Positions 53,508-61,380 of a stretch of 64,000 nt of DNA are shown here, in pieces. Both the position numbers and the translations under genes were made by a program. Origin of the DNA: CAIUGU01 sp965279735 (GTDB lineage: Bacteria; Pseudomonadota; Gammaproteobacteria; Steroidobacterales; Steroidobacteraceae); assembly GCA_965279735.1 (NCBI GenBank), contig OZ257260.1, forward strand, positions 3,658,001 through 3,722,000, given 5' to 3'. The notes beneath the pieces are model-generated. The model worked only from the letters and a program-made list of their open reading frames with translations, was not told the DNA's origin and did not search any database. Numbering within the stretch: the stretch's first letter is position 1; each line of letters starts with the position of its first letter.

Positions 53508-54944
53508 GTGCCGATGTCTTCCGACAATACTTTCAGTCTTCTTTTCAAGCGTCCGGGCGTTCTGCTGCCCACCATATTTTCCGTGATCTTTGTCGTTTCC
53601 CTCTTCCTCGTTGCGGCGGCGGGCCAGAACCGGCTGGCCACCTCGAACCAGGAGCTGCGCGCCGCGGAATACCGGGCCCGGCGCCTGGCCGAATTCATGC
53701 GCTATACCGTGGACGCCGAGACAGGAGTGCGCGGCTACGTGATCACCGGCGATCCGCAGTACCTCACTCCCTACAAGGAAGCGAGGCCGGCCGTCGATTC
53801 CGCACTGGCCGATCTCAACGAGGCGTACAGGGATGTGCCTGTTTCAGGACAGGCGCTCGGCAACCTCAAGCGGCTGAGCGATACGGTCCTGGGGCTGCTC
53901 GCGCAGGTAGTGGAACGTCGTGCCTTTGGACAGGAGCCTGCTTCGCTGCTGATTCGCGCCAACGTCGGCAAGCGGACGATGGACCAGCTGCGGGGAGTGG
54001 TGAATGAGCTCTCTGCGGAGGAGCGCAAGCTTTTCCAGCAGGCACAGAAGCGGGCAGAAGACGATCTGGTGCAGGGCGGATGGCTTCTGGGGCTCGGCGC
54101 ATTGCTCAACGTGTTGCTGGTGGTACTCGCAGGCTCGCTTCTCTCCCGCGATCTGCGGCGTCGCACGCTGCTGGCGGAATCGCTGGAGGACCAGCGCCAG
54201 TCACTGGAGACGCAGGTGGAGGACCGCACCCAGGAATTGGCGGATCTCTCTACGCATCTACAGTCCGTTTCGGAACAGGAACGCGCAGCGCTTGCGCGTG
54301 AACTCCACGACGAACTCGGCAGCCTGCTCGTCGCGGCGAGAATGGATCTGTCGTGGCTGCAGCGGCGGTTGCCCACGGAAGACCCCAACATGAAGCTGCG
54401 CTGGCAGCGCATCCAGGATGGACTCGATTCAGGCGTCAACCTGAAGCGGCGCGTGGTTGAACAGCTGCGTCCGACGCTGCTCGACAACATGGGCCTGTAT
54501 GCGGCGCTACGCTGGCAGTTGCAGGAATCCTGCGGCCGCACCGGGCTCAAATGTTCGGAGCATTACTCCGATCCGGAACCCAGGTTCAATTCGCAGGCTG
54601 CCATCGCGATCTTCCGCATGGTGCAGGAAGCCCTCACCAACATCCTGAAACATGCAAAGGCCACTGCCGTCGATGTAGCAGTGGATGTGGATGAAGCGAA
54701 GAACGCTTTCGTCATCAGGATCGTCGATGACGGGGTAGGCATAGCGCCTGAACGTCTCTCGGGAGCAATCGGTTCCCATGGACTCGCGTCGATGCGTCAC
54801 CGCATCACGGCATTGGGCGGGACATTGTCGATTGAACGCGGAACCCGGAGTGGAACCGTGGTGACAGCCCGTCTGCCGCTGTCAGGCATCCTTGCGCCGG
54901 CGGAAGCGGTCGCCGACGCCTACTTCGCCGCGTCTCTGTCCTGA
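53508..54944 (+). CDS. CHASE3-type membrane histidine kinase (HisKA_3)
   Basis: 478 residues from GTG 53508 (ATG 53514 also possible). Helix 1 (LLPTIFSVIFVVSLFLVAAA), a periplasmic CHASE3 domain (about 40-180, with AETGVRGYVITGDPQYLTPY, its hallmark), helix 2 (WLLGLGALLNVLLVVLAGSL), a coiled coil, the HisKA_3 helix (RAALARELHDELGSLLVAAR) and a HATPase domain (MVQEALTNILKHAKA, DDGVGIAPERL, GLASMRHR). HisKA_3 kinases phosphorylate NarL-type regulators; the nearest unpartnered ones are at 60687 and, as receiver only, 60172. Confidence 0.9.
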   Translation: MPMSSDNTFSLLFKRPGVLLPTIFSVIFVVSLFLVAAAGQNRLATSNQELRAAEYRARRLAEFMRYTVDAETGVRGYVITGDPQYLTPYKEARPAVDSALADLNEAYRDVPVSGQALGNLKRLSDTVLGLLAQVVERRAFGQEPASLLIRANVGKRTMDQLRGVVNELSAEERKLFQQAQKRAEDDLVQGGWLLGLGALLNVLLVVLAGSLLSRDLRRRTLLAESLEDQRQSLETQVEDRTQELADLSTHLQSVSEQERAALARELHDELGSLLVAARMDLSWLQRRLPTEDPNMKLRWQRIQDGLDSGVNLKRRVVEQLRPTLLDNMGLYAALRWQLQESCGRTGLKCSEHYSDPEPRFNSQAAIAIFRMVQEALTNILKHAKATAVDVAVDVDEAKNAFVIRIVDDGVGIAPERLSGAIGSHGLASMRHRITALGGTLSIERGTRSGTVVTARLPLSGILAPAEAVADAYFAASLS

Positions 54945-54951
54945 AGTCCAT

Positions 54952-54986
54952 GAAAAAGGGCCCGCAGCTTTTCTGCTGCGAGCCCT
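54952..54986 (-). terminator. Intrinsic terminator of csbD
   Basis: A 12-bp stem with one mismatch (54957-54968 with 54975-54986) and a six-base loop, followed on the minus strand by TTTTTC. Lies 17 bp past the csbD stop. Also just beyond the kinase gene on the other strand, where it lacks a T-run. Confidence 0.8.
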
Positions 54987-55003
54987 GAGCAGCCGGTTGA
55001 AGG

Positions 55004-55210
55004 TCAATTCCAGTTGTTGTCCTTCCGGAATTCCTTCACCTGCTTCTCGGCTTCCTCACGGGTAACGCCGTAGCGCACCTGCAGCTTGCCCGCAAGAATT
55101 TCCGCGTTGCCTTCGATCTCGGTGATCTCGTCGTCCGTGAGCTGGCCCCACTTCTGCTTCAGCTTGCCGGTCAGTTCACGGGCCTTGCCCTGTACGGTGT
55201 CCTTGTTCAT
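55004..55210 (-). CDS. CsbD family stress protein
   Basis: 68 residues: MNKDTVQGKARELTGKLKQK, WGQLTDDEITEIEGNAEILA, GKLQVRYGVTREEAEKQV, the standard CsbD layout of a small basic/acidic helical protein. Widespread, induced by general stress, biochemical role unknown. ATG 55210 has GAGAGGAA upstream; the open frame to 55312 is not used. Its own terminator follows and a sigma-54 promoter lies 64 bp upstream. Confidence 0.94.
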   Translation of the reverse strand: MNKDTVQGKARELTGKLKQKWGQLTDDEITEIEGNAEILAGKLQVRYGVTREEAEKQVKEFRKDNNWN

Positions 55211-55271
55211 TGCGATTCCTCTCTTGAAGTTGCGTGACTCTTCATTGCCTGCAACGAAGATGAGAGGGAAA

Positions 55272-55289
55272 TTGCACGATCCATGCCAC
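55272..55289 (-). promoter_or_regulatory. Sigma-54 (-24/-12) promoter of csbD
   Basis: On the minus strand, GTGGCATGGATCGTGCAA: TGGCA and GTGCA with exactly 10 bp between the invariant GG and GC, matching the TGGCAC-N5-TTGCA consensus except one base in each half. Predicted start near 55262, a leader of about 50 nt. Confidence 0.7.
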
Positions 55290-55378
55290 GCTGTGGTTGC
55301 GGCTGTGACCACGAATCTGCGCAGAAATCAGCGGAGGAAATGCAGAAACGCGTGTACCGCTTGCAAGCGCGGCAACAG

Positions 55379-56500
55379 TTACACCGGCCGTGTGAAGGCC
55401 AGGTTGAGCTGGTTCCGCGTGCGGTCGGGCTGATGCAGCGAGCGGATGATTTCGTGCGTGAAGCGAAGCTTCTCGATCGCAGCGGGAAACAGCACGAAGG
55501 GATAGCCGTCCGGCAGTCCCAGGCTGCGATTCAGGTTGTTCAGCGCATAGGCGAGCGGTAGCCAGTGTTCCACCAGCGTATCGAAAGGAACGCTGCGGAT
55601 GTCGCCGCCCACGATGTCCGCGGGCGAGAAGGACTGCGAGATCTCGGGGGGCGCGATGATGATGCCGCTGGCCGCAGCCGTTTCGAGTGCATCCGTCATG
55701 TGCAGGTAGTGGGCCCATGTCTCTGCCCAGTCTTCCCAGGGATGTGAACTGGCATAGGCGCTGATGAAATGATCCTGCCAGTCGGGCGAGGGGCCTTGTT
55801 CATAGTGGCGCTTCAGTGCTTCCGCATAGTCCTGGCGGTCATCGCCGAACAATGAGCGGAAGGCGATCAGCTGGTCGCTGTTCTGGACGATGACATCCCA
55901 GTAGTAATGACCGATCTCGTGCCGCAAGTGGCCAAGCAGCGTGCGATAAGGTTCGTGCAGCATCATTCGCCGCTTCTCGCGCTCGGCGTCATCGGCTTCG
56001 GCGATATTGATGGTGATGACGCCCGAGTCATGCCCGGTGAGCACGGGATCCTTCGCGGCGGGGGCGGCATCGCCCATGAACTCAAAGGCGAGGCCGAGGT
56101 CCGGATCTTCCTGCCGGCTCTTCAGCGGCAGTCCGAGGTTCAGGAGGCTGTACAGCAGCCGCCGTTTTGCCGCCTCGAGTTTGCGCCAGGCGTCGTTGTT
56201 CTCCGGCAGCGACATATCAGGAATCACGCGGGTGAGACGGCACGACGAACACAGTGTGTCGGCGCTGTCAGCAGGCACGGCCCAGTTGCACACGGCATGC
56301 GTCACGTAGTTCGCGCACAGCCGATACTGTTTGCCCACGGAATGCGGGGCGAGCGAGCGCCAGACATCGTTCTCGACGGGTTCAAGCGCCGCCATTTCCA
56401 GCGTGTCCGGCAGGAACGCGAGCACATGCCCGCAACGCACGCAGACCACGTTCTCGAAGAACAGCAGCTGCTGGCAACTATCGCAGTGGAATACTTTCAT
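55379..56500 (-). CDS. Putative zinc-binding metallopeptidase (DUF2248/Mx type)
   Basis: 373 residues from ATG 56500. An N-terminal zinc ribbon (FHCDSCQQLLFF, VVCVRCGHVLAF, later CSSC) precedes a metallopeptidase core with HLRHEIGHYYWDVI (HExxH) and PWEDWAETWAHYLHMTDAL, which supplies a downstream ligand. No signal peptide, so cytoplasmic. Members are uncharacterised. No good ribosome-binding site is seen before 56500; the frame is open to 56707 but overlaps the phospholipase-like gene and looks non-coding there. Confidence 0.85.
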   Translation of the reverse strand: MKVFHCDSCQQLLFFENVVCVRCGHVLAFLPDTLEMAALEPVENDVWRSLAPHSVGKQYRLCANYVTHAVCNWAVPADSADTLCSSCRLTRVIPDMSLPENNDAWRKLEAAKRRLLYSLLNLGLPLKSRQEDPDLGLAFEFMGDAAPAAKDPVLTGHDSGVITINIAEADDAEREKRRMMLHEPYRTLLGHLRHEIGHYYWDVIVQNSDQLIAFRSLFGDDRQDYAEALKRHYEQGPSPDWQDHFISAYASSHPWEDWAETWAHYLHMTDALETAAASGIIIAPPEISQSFSPADIVGGDIRSVPFDTLVEHWLPLAYALNNLNRSLGLPDGYPFVLFPAAIEKLRFTHEIIRSLHQPDRTRNQLNLAFTRPV

Positions 56501-56546
56501 GTGGCGGAGGAACGCTGCTGGACGGCAAGTATAGGACTTCGTCGTC

Positions 56547-57944
56547 CTAGAGCCAGTACGAGAACAGCGAGCTGCCCGTCTCCTTGATGCGGGGAATGAG
56601 GCCACGGTGCCGCCACTCCTCAAGAGTGAGTTCCTTCGATGCCCTGAGGTCCCGTTCGAAAGCACGCTCGAGTACCTGGCCGAAATCCCGGCTGATGGTG
56701 ATGGCATTGGCTTCGTTGTTGTGCACGAAGCTGCGCATGTCGAGGTTGGCCGAGCCCACGGTAGACACTATTCCATCGACGACAGCGGTCTTGGCATGCA
56801 CAAGTGCGTCCCGTTGCTCGAACAGCCTGATGCCCCCGCTCAGCAGTTCGTCGTAGTAGGCGCGGGCAGCATGGAAGATGAGGCCGGAATCCGTGAAGCC
56901 GGGCACCACGATCCGGACATCCACGCCCCGCTTGACGGCATCGAGCAGCGCTGTGCGGAACTCCTTGTTGGGCGCGAAATAGGCCTGTGTGAGCCAGATG
57001 CGTCGCGTGGCAAGCTTCACCACCGCAAGGTACGTCGCATACACCGAGGCCTCGGTCGTATCCTCACCTTCGCTCGCCACGATGGCGACCGGGTCGTTGC
57101 CCGCCTGTTTTGCAGGGGGATACAAATCAGGGGATTGGGTGTCGACCTGTCCGCCTGCCCGCACCCAGGTGGACAGGAACAACGCCTGGAGCTGTGCCAC
57201 GGCCGGGCCTTCAATACGAACATGAGTATCCCGCCAGCCTTCGCTGAGGCCGGCTTCGGGACCGGGCTTCGAGGTGGAAGCCTGTGAATACGCTCCGCTG
57301 ATGTTGATGCCTCCCGTGAAGCCCACCACGCCATCCACCACGATGATCTTGCGGTGATCGCGGGTATTCATTCGCCAGAAGAACACGGTGTTTTCTGCGT
57401 TGAGCGGACGGAAAGCGAGCACTTCGATGCCGTGCTCCCGCATGTCTTCGAAGAACGCAGCCGGTGTCGATGAACTGCCGATGGCATCGTACAGAACCCG
57501 CACTTTGACACCTTCAGCCTGTTTTTCCTTGAGCTGGGCAGCAATTTCCTGGCCAACCTGATCGTCGGAGAAAATATAGGTCTCGAGGTTGATGTGATGC
57601 TTTGCGCCCGCGATCGCGGTGCCGATTGCATCCAGTGTCTGCGGACCATCGATCAGTGCGCGGACCGAATTGCCTGTAATGAAGGGTGCATTGACCGCTT
57701 CCCGAACCGCATCCAGCAGGTCTGTGACATCCGCATCGCCGGTATTCGAGTCCGCTGCCTTCGCGAGGAGAGCGTCTCCGGCCTTTTCCGACAGCATGCC
57801 CTGCGGCGCAATCACCGCAACAGCAGAGGGCTGTTGCGGTGATTCGCGTACTTGGGGCCCTGCACATGCCGCGAGGCCCAGCGCCACGAGAGGCAGCCAC
57901 CATTTCGAATGGGCGTGATGACCCATAGAGGCTGCCCGTGTCAT
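56547..57944 (-). CDS. Phospholipase D-like/cardiolipin synthase-type lipoprotein
   Basis: 465 residues. Signal peptide with lipobox (LPLVALGLAAC, Cys27). Two HKD half-sites: DHRKIIVVDG (HxKxxxxD) and VHAKTAVVDG, each followed by a conserved glycine/Asn region (GGINISGAYS; GSANLDMRSF). Overall order fits cardiolipin synthase-like phosphatidyl transferases. The predicted N-terminal lipid anchor is unusual for the inner-membrane ClsA type and suggests an envelope-facing enzyme. ATG 57944 or 57926. 25 bp after the small lipoprotein gene, possibly one operon. Confidence 0.85.
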   Translation of the reverse strand: MTRAASMGHHAHSKWWLPLVALGLAACAGPQVRESPQQPSAVAVIAPQGMLSEKAGDALLAKAADSNTGDADVTDLLDAVREAVNAPFITGNSVRALIDGPQTLDAIGTAIAGAKHHINLETYIFSDDQVGQEIAAQLKEKQAEGVKVRVLYDAIGSSSTPAAFFEDMREHGIEVLAFRPLNAENTVFFWRMNTRDHRKIIVVDGVVGFTGGINISGAYSQASTSKPGPEAGLSEGWRDTHVRIEGPAVAQLQALFLSTWVRAGGQVDTQSPDLYPPAKQAGNDPVAIVASEGEDTTEASVYATYLAVVKLATRRIWLTQAYFAPNKEFRTALLDAVKRGVDVRIVVPGFTDSGLIFHAARAYYDELLSGGIRLFEQRDALVHAKTAVVDGIVSTVGSANLDMRSFVHNNEANAITISRDFGQVLERAFERDLRASKELTLEEWRHRGLIPRIKETGSSLFSYWL

Positions 57945-57969
57945 GGCCGTACTGTGCTCAAGCGCGTTA

Positions 57970-58194
57970 TTACTTGCCCTTCACTTCGTCGACGGCATCC
58001 TTCACGCCTTCACGAACGTCATCGACGGCATCATCAACCTTTGAAGCCGTCGATTCGCCGCCATTCTTCACGGTGTCCACCGCTTCATCGATTTCCTCGC
58101 CCACTTGCGCAACCGGACCCTTGTTGTCACAGGCAGCCAGCCCGAAGAGCAGGGAACCGGCAAGCGAAACGAGCAATGCTGAATGTCTGGTCAT
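57970..58194 (-). CDS. Small acidic lipoprotein
   Basis: 74 residues. Signal peptide MTRHSALLVSLAGSLLFG and lipobox LAAC (Cys22), then a short Asp/Glu/Lys heptad-like helix (VDDAVDDVREGVKDAVDEVK), which suggests an amphipathic or coiled-coil periplasmic tail similar to the larger lipoprotein at 62841. Function unknown. Confidence 0.8.
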   Translation of the reverse strand: MTRHSALLVSLAGSLLFGLAACDNKGPVAQVGEEIDEAVDTVKNGGESTASKVDDAVDDVREGVKDAVDEVKGK

Positions 58195-58435
58195 GTTTGT
58201 CTCCCATTTGAATTGGCGGTCTCAAGCAAACGCATCGACCGTGTAAGAAGTATGCATTCCACGGAAAAGCACCAATGCCGGTGCGTGTCTGGACCGCGCG
58301 TCAGACGTGTCCGACACCGGGCAGATGTCAGGTTTGTCCGACACCCGGTGACGCCCCGTGGCTTATACCGTTCGTGGCGTGCCTCTGAATAACTGCGGTC
58401 TGCCAGATGGCAAGTGAATGCAACCGGAGACAACG
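58195..58435. repeat. Intergenic region with duplicated TGTCCGACACC sites
   Basis: 241-bp divergent gap. Contains TGTCCGACACC at 58308-58318 and again at 58335-58345, 27 bp apart, plus a GTCTG/CAGAC inverted pair just upstream. These could be operator half-sites for the divergent lipoprotein and membrane-protein genes. No gene is supported here. Confidence 0.45.
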
Positions 58436-58624
58436 ATGGAATCCAGGTCGGTGAAACAGGCAGACGAAACGGTCAACACGTCGGGCATTGCGGGATTCAA
58501 CAGATCCCAGGGTCGCCTCGGGTATTGGTATGCCCAAGGCAAAGTCGGCTGGCTCCTGCTGTGGCTGATTGGCATACCGGTTCCCGTGCTGCTCGGACTG
58601 TTCCTCCTGCGCGGCTGCACTTGA
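58436..58624 (+). CDS. Small single-pass membrane protein
   Basis: 62 residues from ATG 58436 (GGAGA upstream); ATG 58418 is an alternative. A hydrophilic N-terminal half (SVKQADETVNTSGIAGFN) and one long C-terminal transmembrane helix (KVGWLLLWLIGIPVPVLLGL) ending RGC-T. No family recognised. Its stop abuts the start region of the PQ-loop gene, so it belongs to a three-gene operon with the FAD oxidoreductase. Confidence 0.65.
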   Translation: MESRSVKQADETVNTSGIAGFNRSQGRLGYWYAQGKVGWLLLWLIGIPVPVLLGLFLLRGCT

Positions 58625-58647
58625 GTCCCTCCGCCGCGGTATCCCGC

Positions 58648-58929
58648 ATGGAGCCCGTGGATGCCATCGGCTGGGGAGCCTCAGCCATTTTGCTGTTGAC
58701 TGTTTCCCGCCAGGTGTGGAAACAGTGGCAGCAGCGTTCAACCGAAGGCGTCTCGCACTGGTTGTTCGTCGGACAGATGGCGGCGTCTACGGGATTTCTT
58801 GTTTATAGCTGGAAGCTGGACAACATGGTCTTTACGGTGTCGAACGCGCTACTGCTGCTGGCTGCCATCACGGGCCAGGTTCTGTACCTGAGAAACCGGA
58901 GAAGTGAAGGCATCAGGCGGCGCTCATGA
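58648..58929 (+). CDS. PQ-loop/SemiSWEET-like membrane protein
   Basis: 93 residues with three hydrophobic segments (IGWGASAILLLTVSRQVWKQ; LFVGQMAASTGFLVYSW; VFTVSNALLLLAAITGQVLY), the half-transporter layout of the SemiSWEET/PQ-loop group. The expected PQ motif is SRQVWKQW here. Such proteins dimerise to move sugars or other small solutes. Start at ATG 58648, or TTG 58621 overlapping the previous stop. Overlaps the FAD oxidoreductase gene by 4 bp (ATGA). Confidence 0.7.
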   Translation: MEPVDAIGWGASAILLLTVSRQVWKQWQQRSTEGVSHWLFVGQMAASTGFLVYSWKLDNMVFTVSNALLLLAAITGQVLYLRNRRSEGIRRRS

Positions 58930-60128
58930 AGCTGACCTCAGCCCACGCGTTCTGGCTGATGCGCAACGGCATCGGCGATGTGGCTCTGCCACTCACGAGA
59001 AATCATCGTTGCGATGTTGCAATCATCGGCTGTGGCATCACAGGTGCACTCATTGCAGATGCCATGACGGCGGCTGGCCTGTCCGTAGTCGCTATCGACC
59101 GCCGTCACCCGTGCCAGGGTTCGACTTCAGCTTCAACCGCGCTCCTGCAGTACGAGATCGACACGTCTCTGGTCGAACTGACCGAAAAACTGGGTAGCGA
59201 GCATGCAGTCGATGCCTATAAAGCCTGCGTTGAAGGCGTGCGAATCATCGGCAGGCTGGCAGCCGGCCTGGCGGAAGACACCGGGTTTCACAGGAGGCCC
59301 AGCTTCTACTACGCTTCGAGCAAGGCAGACGCCAAGGAACTGGCGCCCGAATATCGAGCGAGGCGCAAGGCCGGGCTTCCGTGCGAATACCTCGATCAGC
59401 GTGACACCGCGAAAATGGTCGACTTCCCTGCGCCGGCCGCGCTCTGGTCCTCGGTCGCCGCCGAGATCGATCCCTGGAGATTCGCGCAGGCGTTGCTGGC
59501 GCGCGCCGCTACACGGGAATTTCGCCTGTACGGAAGGACGGAAGCATTAGGGATAACGGCGGAGCGCGATCGCGCCGTGGTCCATCTCCCCGCCGGAAAG
59601 ATCCATGCACGCCACGTGGTGGTAGCGGGGGGCTACGAGTCGGAACGTTTTCTCCCGCAGCCAGTGGCGAAGCTGCATAGCTCATTCGCCCTTGTTACCG
59701 AGCCGGTTGCGGAGTTCACCGGTTGGCCCCAGCGCATGCTCATCTGGGAGACTGCGCGTCCTTATCTTTACGCACGCACGACGCCGGACAACCGCGTGCT
59801 CGTCGGAGGCGAAGATATTCCTTTCCGGAATCCCGCTCACCGCGACAGGAAATTGCCGCGCGTGGCCGACAGGTTGCTCGGCAAGGCGAGGCTGTTGTTT
59901 CCGCGCATACCGATGGAGGTGGCCTACGCGTGGGCCGGCACGTTCGGTGAAACAACGGATGGCCTTGCCTATATCGGGGCGCATCCTGCCGTTGATCAAC
60001 GCGTGTTGTTTGCGCTCGGCTTCGGAGGCAATGGCATTACCTACAGCGCGCTCGCAGCGGAAATCCTGACGGCCAAAGTGCTGGGCACCGGCCACCGTTA
60101 CGAGGACACATTCACTTTCGATCGTTGA
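58926..60128 (+). CDS. DAO-family FAD-dependent oxidoreductase
   Basis: 400 residues. FAD-binding Rossmann fold begins at about residue 28 (CDVAIIGCGITGALIADAMT) with IDRRHPCQGSTSASTALLQ following. Second FAD region ALGFGGNGITYSALAAEIL near the end. The topology matches D-amino-acid oxidase/glycine oxidase/GlpD-like amine or alcohol oxidoreductases; the substrate is not clear. No signal peptide or Cys ligands for iron-sulfur. Last gene of the 58436-60128 operon, a pairing with a PQ-loop protein that I do not recognise from a known pathway. Confidence 0.85.
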   Translation: MKLTSAHAFWLMRNGIGDVALPLTRNHRCDVAIIGCGITGALIADAMTAAGLSVVAIDRRHPCQGSTSASTALLQYEIDTSLVELTEKLGSEHAVDAYKACVEGVRIIGRLAAGLAEDTGFHRRPSFYYASSKADAKELAPEYRARRKAGLPCEYLDQRDTAKMVDFPAPAALWSSVAAEIDPWRFAQALLARAATREFRLYGRTEALGITAERDRAVVHLPAGKIHARHVVVAGGYESERFLPQPVAKLHSSFALVTEPVAEFTGWPQRMLIWETARPYLYARTTPDNRVLVGGEDIPFRNPAHRDRKLPRVADRLLGKARLLFPRIPMEVAYAWAGTFGETTDGLAYIGAHPAVDQRVLFALGFGGNGITYSALAAEILTAKVLGTGHRYEDTFTFDR

Positions 60129-60171
60129 ACAAGGCTGGGTACCCTGTTCCATACGTAGCCAGAAGGCCGGA

Positions 60172-60582
60172 TCAGGAGTGGCGAGGCTCCGACAGTTCTT
60201 CCAGGATTTCCGGAACGCGATGGAATTCGCGGGACTTGTCCAGGAAATAATCCGCCCCGAGCTGCGTTGCTTCCTTCCGGTACTCGGGCAGATCGTAGTT
60301 CGTCAATACCAGAACGAGCGGCTTGTGGCCATTGCGCGGCAAGGACTTCAATACCCCGAATCCAGTGCCCTGCCGGAGCTGCAGGTCAAGAACCACCACA
60401 TCGACGGTCTTGCGGCGCAGCAGCTCTATGGCATCGCGTTCGTTGTCCACATGACCTACCAGATCCACCGCAGGAGTCTGGTCGATCAGCTCAATGAGAC
60501 GATCGGCGAGGACCCTTGAGTCCTCGACCAGCAGCACCTTGAGCGTTGCTTCAATTGTCATCTGTCTCGCCACTGCGTTCAT
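60172..60582 (-). CDS. Single-domain response regulator
   Basis: 136 residues: a lone receiver with LKVLLVEDSRVLADRLIELI, phosphoacceptor in VVVLDLQLRQGTG, a Thr in LVLTNYD and the Lys of FLDKSREF. CheY-like, no output domain, so it acts by protein contact or as a phosphate sink. ATG 60582 or 60561. Close to the NarL regulator at 60687 on the same strand. Confidence 0.87.
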   Translation of the reverse strand: MNAVARQMTIEATLKVLLVEDSRVLADRLIELIDQTPAVDLVGHVDNERDAIELLRRKTVDVVVLDLQLRQGTGFGVLKSLPRNGHKPLVLVLTNYDLPEYRKEATQLGADYFLDKSREFHRVPEILEELSEPRHS

Positions 60583-60686
60583 GCATCCAGACTGTACGTT
60601 CTTTAGCCAAAGCAGTCTGGATGGAGTTCACGGAGTCGTCTGTAGGACGAGTCCTACGCACTGCCTTGAGAGCGGAGAATTGACTG

Positions 60687-61319
60687 TTATTGAATGAGTC
60701 CATTACGCAACGCATAGGACGTCAGGTCGGCATTCGCCTTGAAACTCATTTTCTCGAGGATGCGTGTGCGATAGGTGCTCACGGTTTTCACGCTGAGGCA
60801 GAGCTCGGCCGCGATGGCTGATACCGCCGCTCCCGCAGCGAGCTTGCAGAAGATCTGGAATTCCCGCTCCGACAGGCGAGCATGCAGCGGTTTGTCGGCA
60901 TCGTTGTCGAGATCCGAGACCAGGATTTCAGCGAGCGTGGCACTCACGTACCGGCGGCCTGCGAGAACGGTTCGTACCGCTTTAAGCAGGTCTTCGGGCG
61001 GGCTGTCCTTCGGCAGGTAACCGCTGGCGCCCGCCTTCAGCACGTTCACCGCATACTGCCTTTCAGGAAAGCCGCTCATGATGAGAACGCGGACTTCCGG
61101 ATGGCTGGACTGGATATGTCTCAGCACGTCGAGGCCGCTGCGATCCGGCATGTTGATGTCGAGGATCACGAGATCCCACTTGGCGGCCCGCAACTGATCC
61201 AGCGTTTCGCGGCCAGTCGATGCTTCACCGACGGCCTTGATGCTTGAATCCTCCTCCAGGTACTGCCTGAGGCCCGCACGCACCATGGCGTGATCGTCTG
61301 CAATCAATATCCGTGACAC
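60687..61319 (-). CDS. NarL/LuxR-type response regulator
   Basis: 210 residues from GTG 61319, chosen because GGGGAGA sits 6-7 bp upstream and the longer frame to 61412 overlaps the sigma-54 activator end. Receiver RILIADDHAMVRAGLRQYLE, phosphoacceptor in LVILDINMPDRSG, Lys of SGYLPKDSPP. Output helix-turn-helix LSEREFQIFCKLAAGAAV then LCLSVKTVSTYRTRILEKM (UvrY/GacA-like). Lies between a receiver gene and the second sigma-54 activator, so both kinds of control meet here. Confidence 0.92.
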   Translation of the reverse strand: MSRILIADDHAMVRAGLRQYLEEDSSIKAVGEASTGRETLDQLRAAKWDLVILDINMPDRSGLDVLRHIQSSHPEVRVLIMSGFPERQYAVNVLKAGASGYLPKDSPPEDLLKAVRTVLAGRRYVSATLAEILVSDLDNDADKPLHARLSEREFQIFCKLAAGAAVSAIAAELCLSVKTVSTYRTRILEKMSFKANADLTSYALRNGLIQ

Positions 61320-61380
61320 GGATGGTCTCCCCTTGGGTCTTTCGCCGCAGTCTGCCTGCCGGACAGGTCTTGCCGGTTTC

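Noticed and set aside
55358..55369. Palindrome CGCTTGCAAGCG as a terminator of the Zn peptidase
   Set aside because: Perfect 12-bp palindrome but no loop and no T-run on the relevant strand; a terminator cannot be supported.
58195..58330. Sigma-54 promoter before the small lipoprotein at 57970
   Set aside because: The nearest GC/CC pairs are off the required 10-bp spacing by one base, so I do not claim it.
60127..60149. Weak hairpin between the FAD oxidoreductase and the single-domain regulator
   Set aside because: Eight-base stem with a mismatch and no T-run on either strand.
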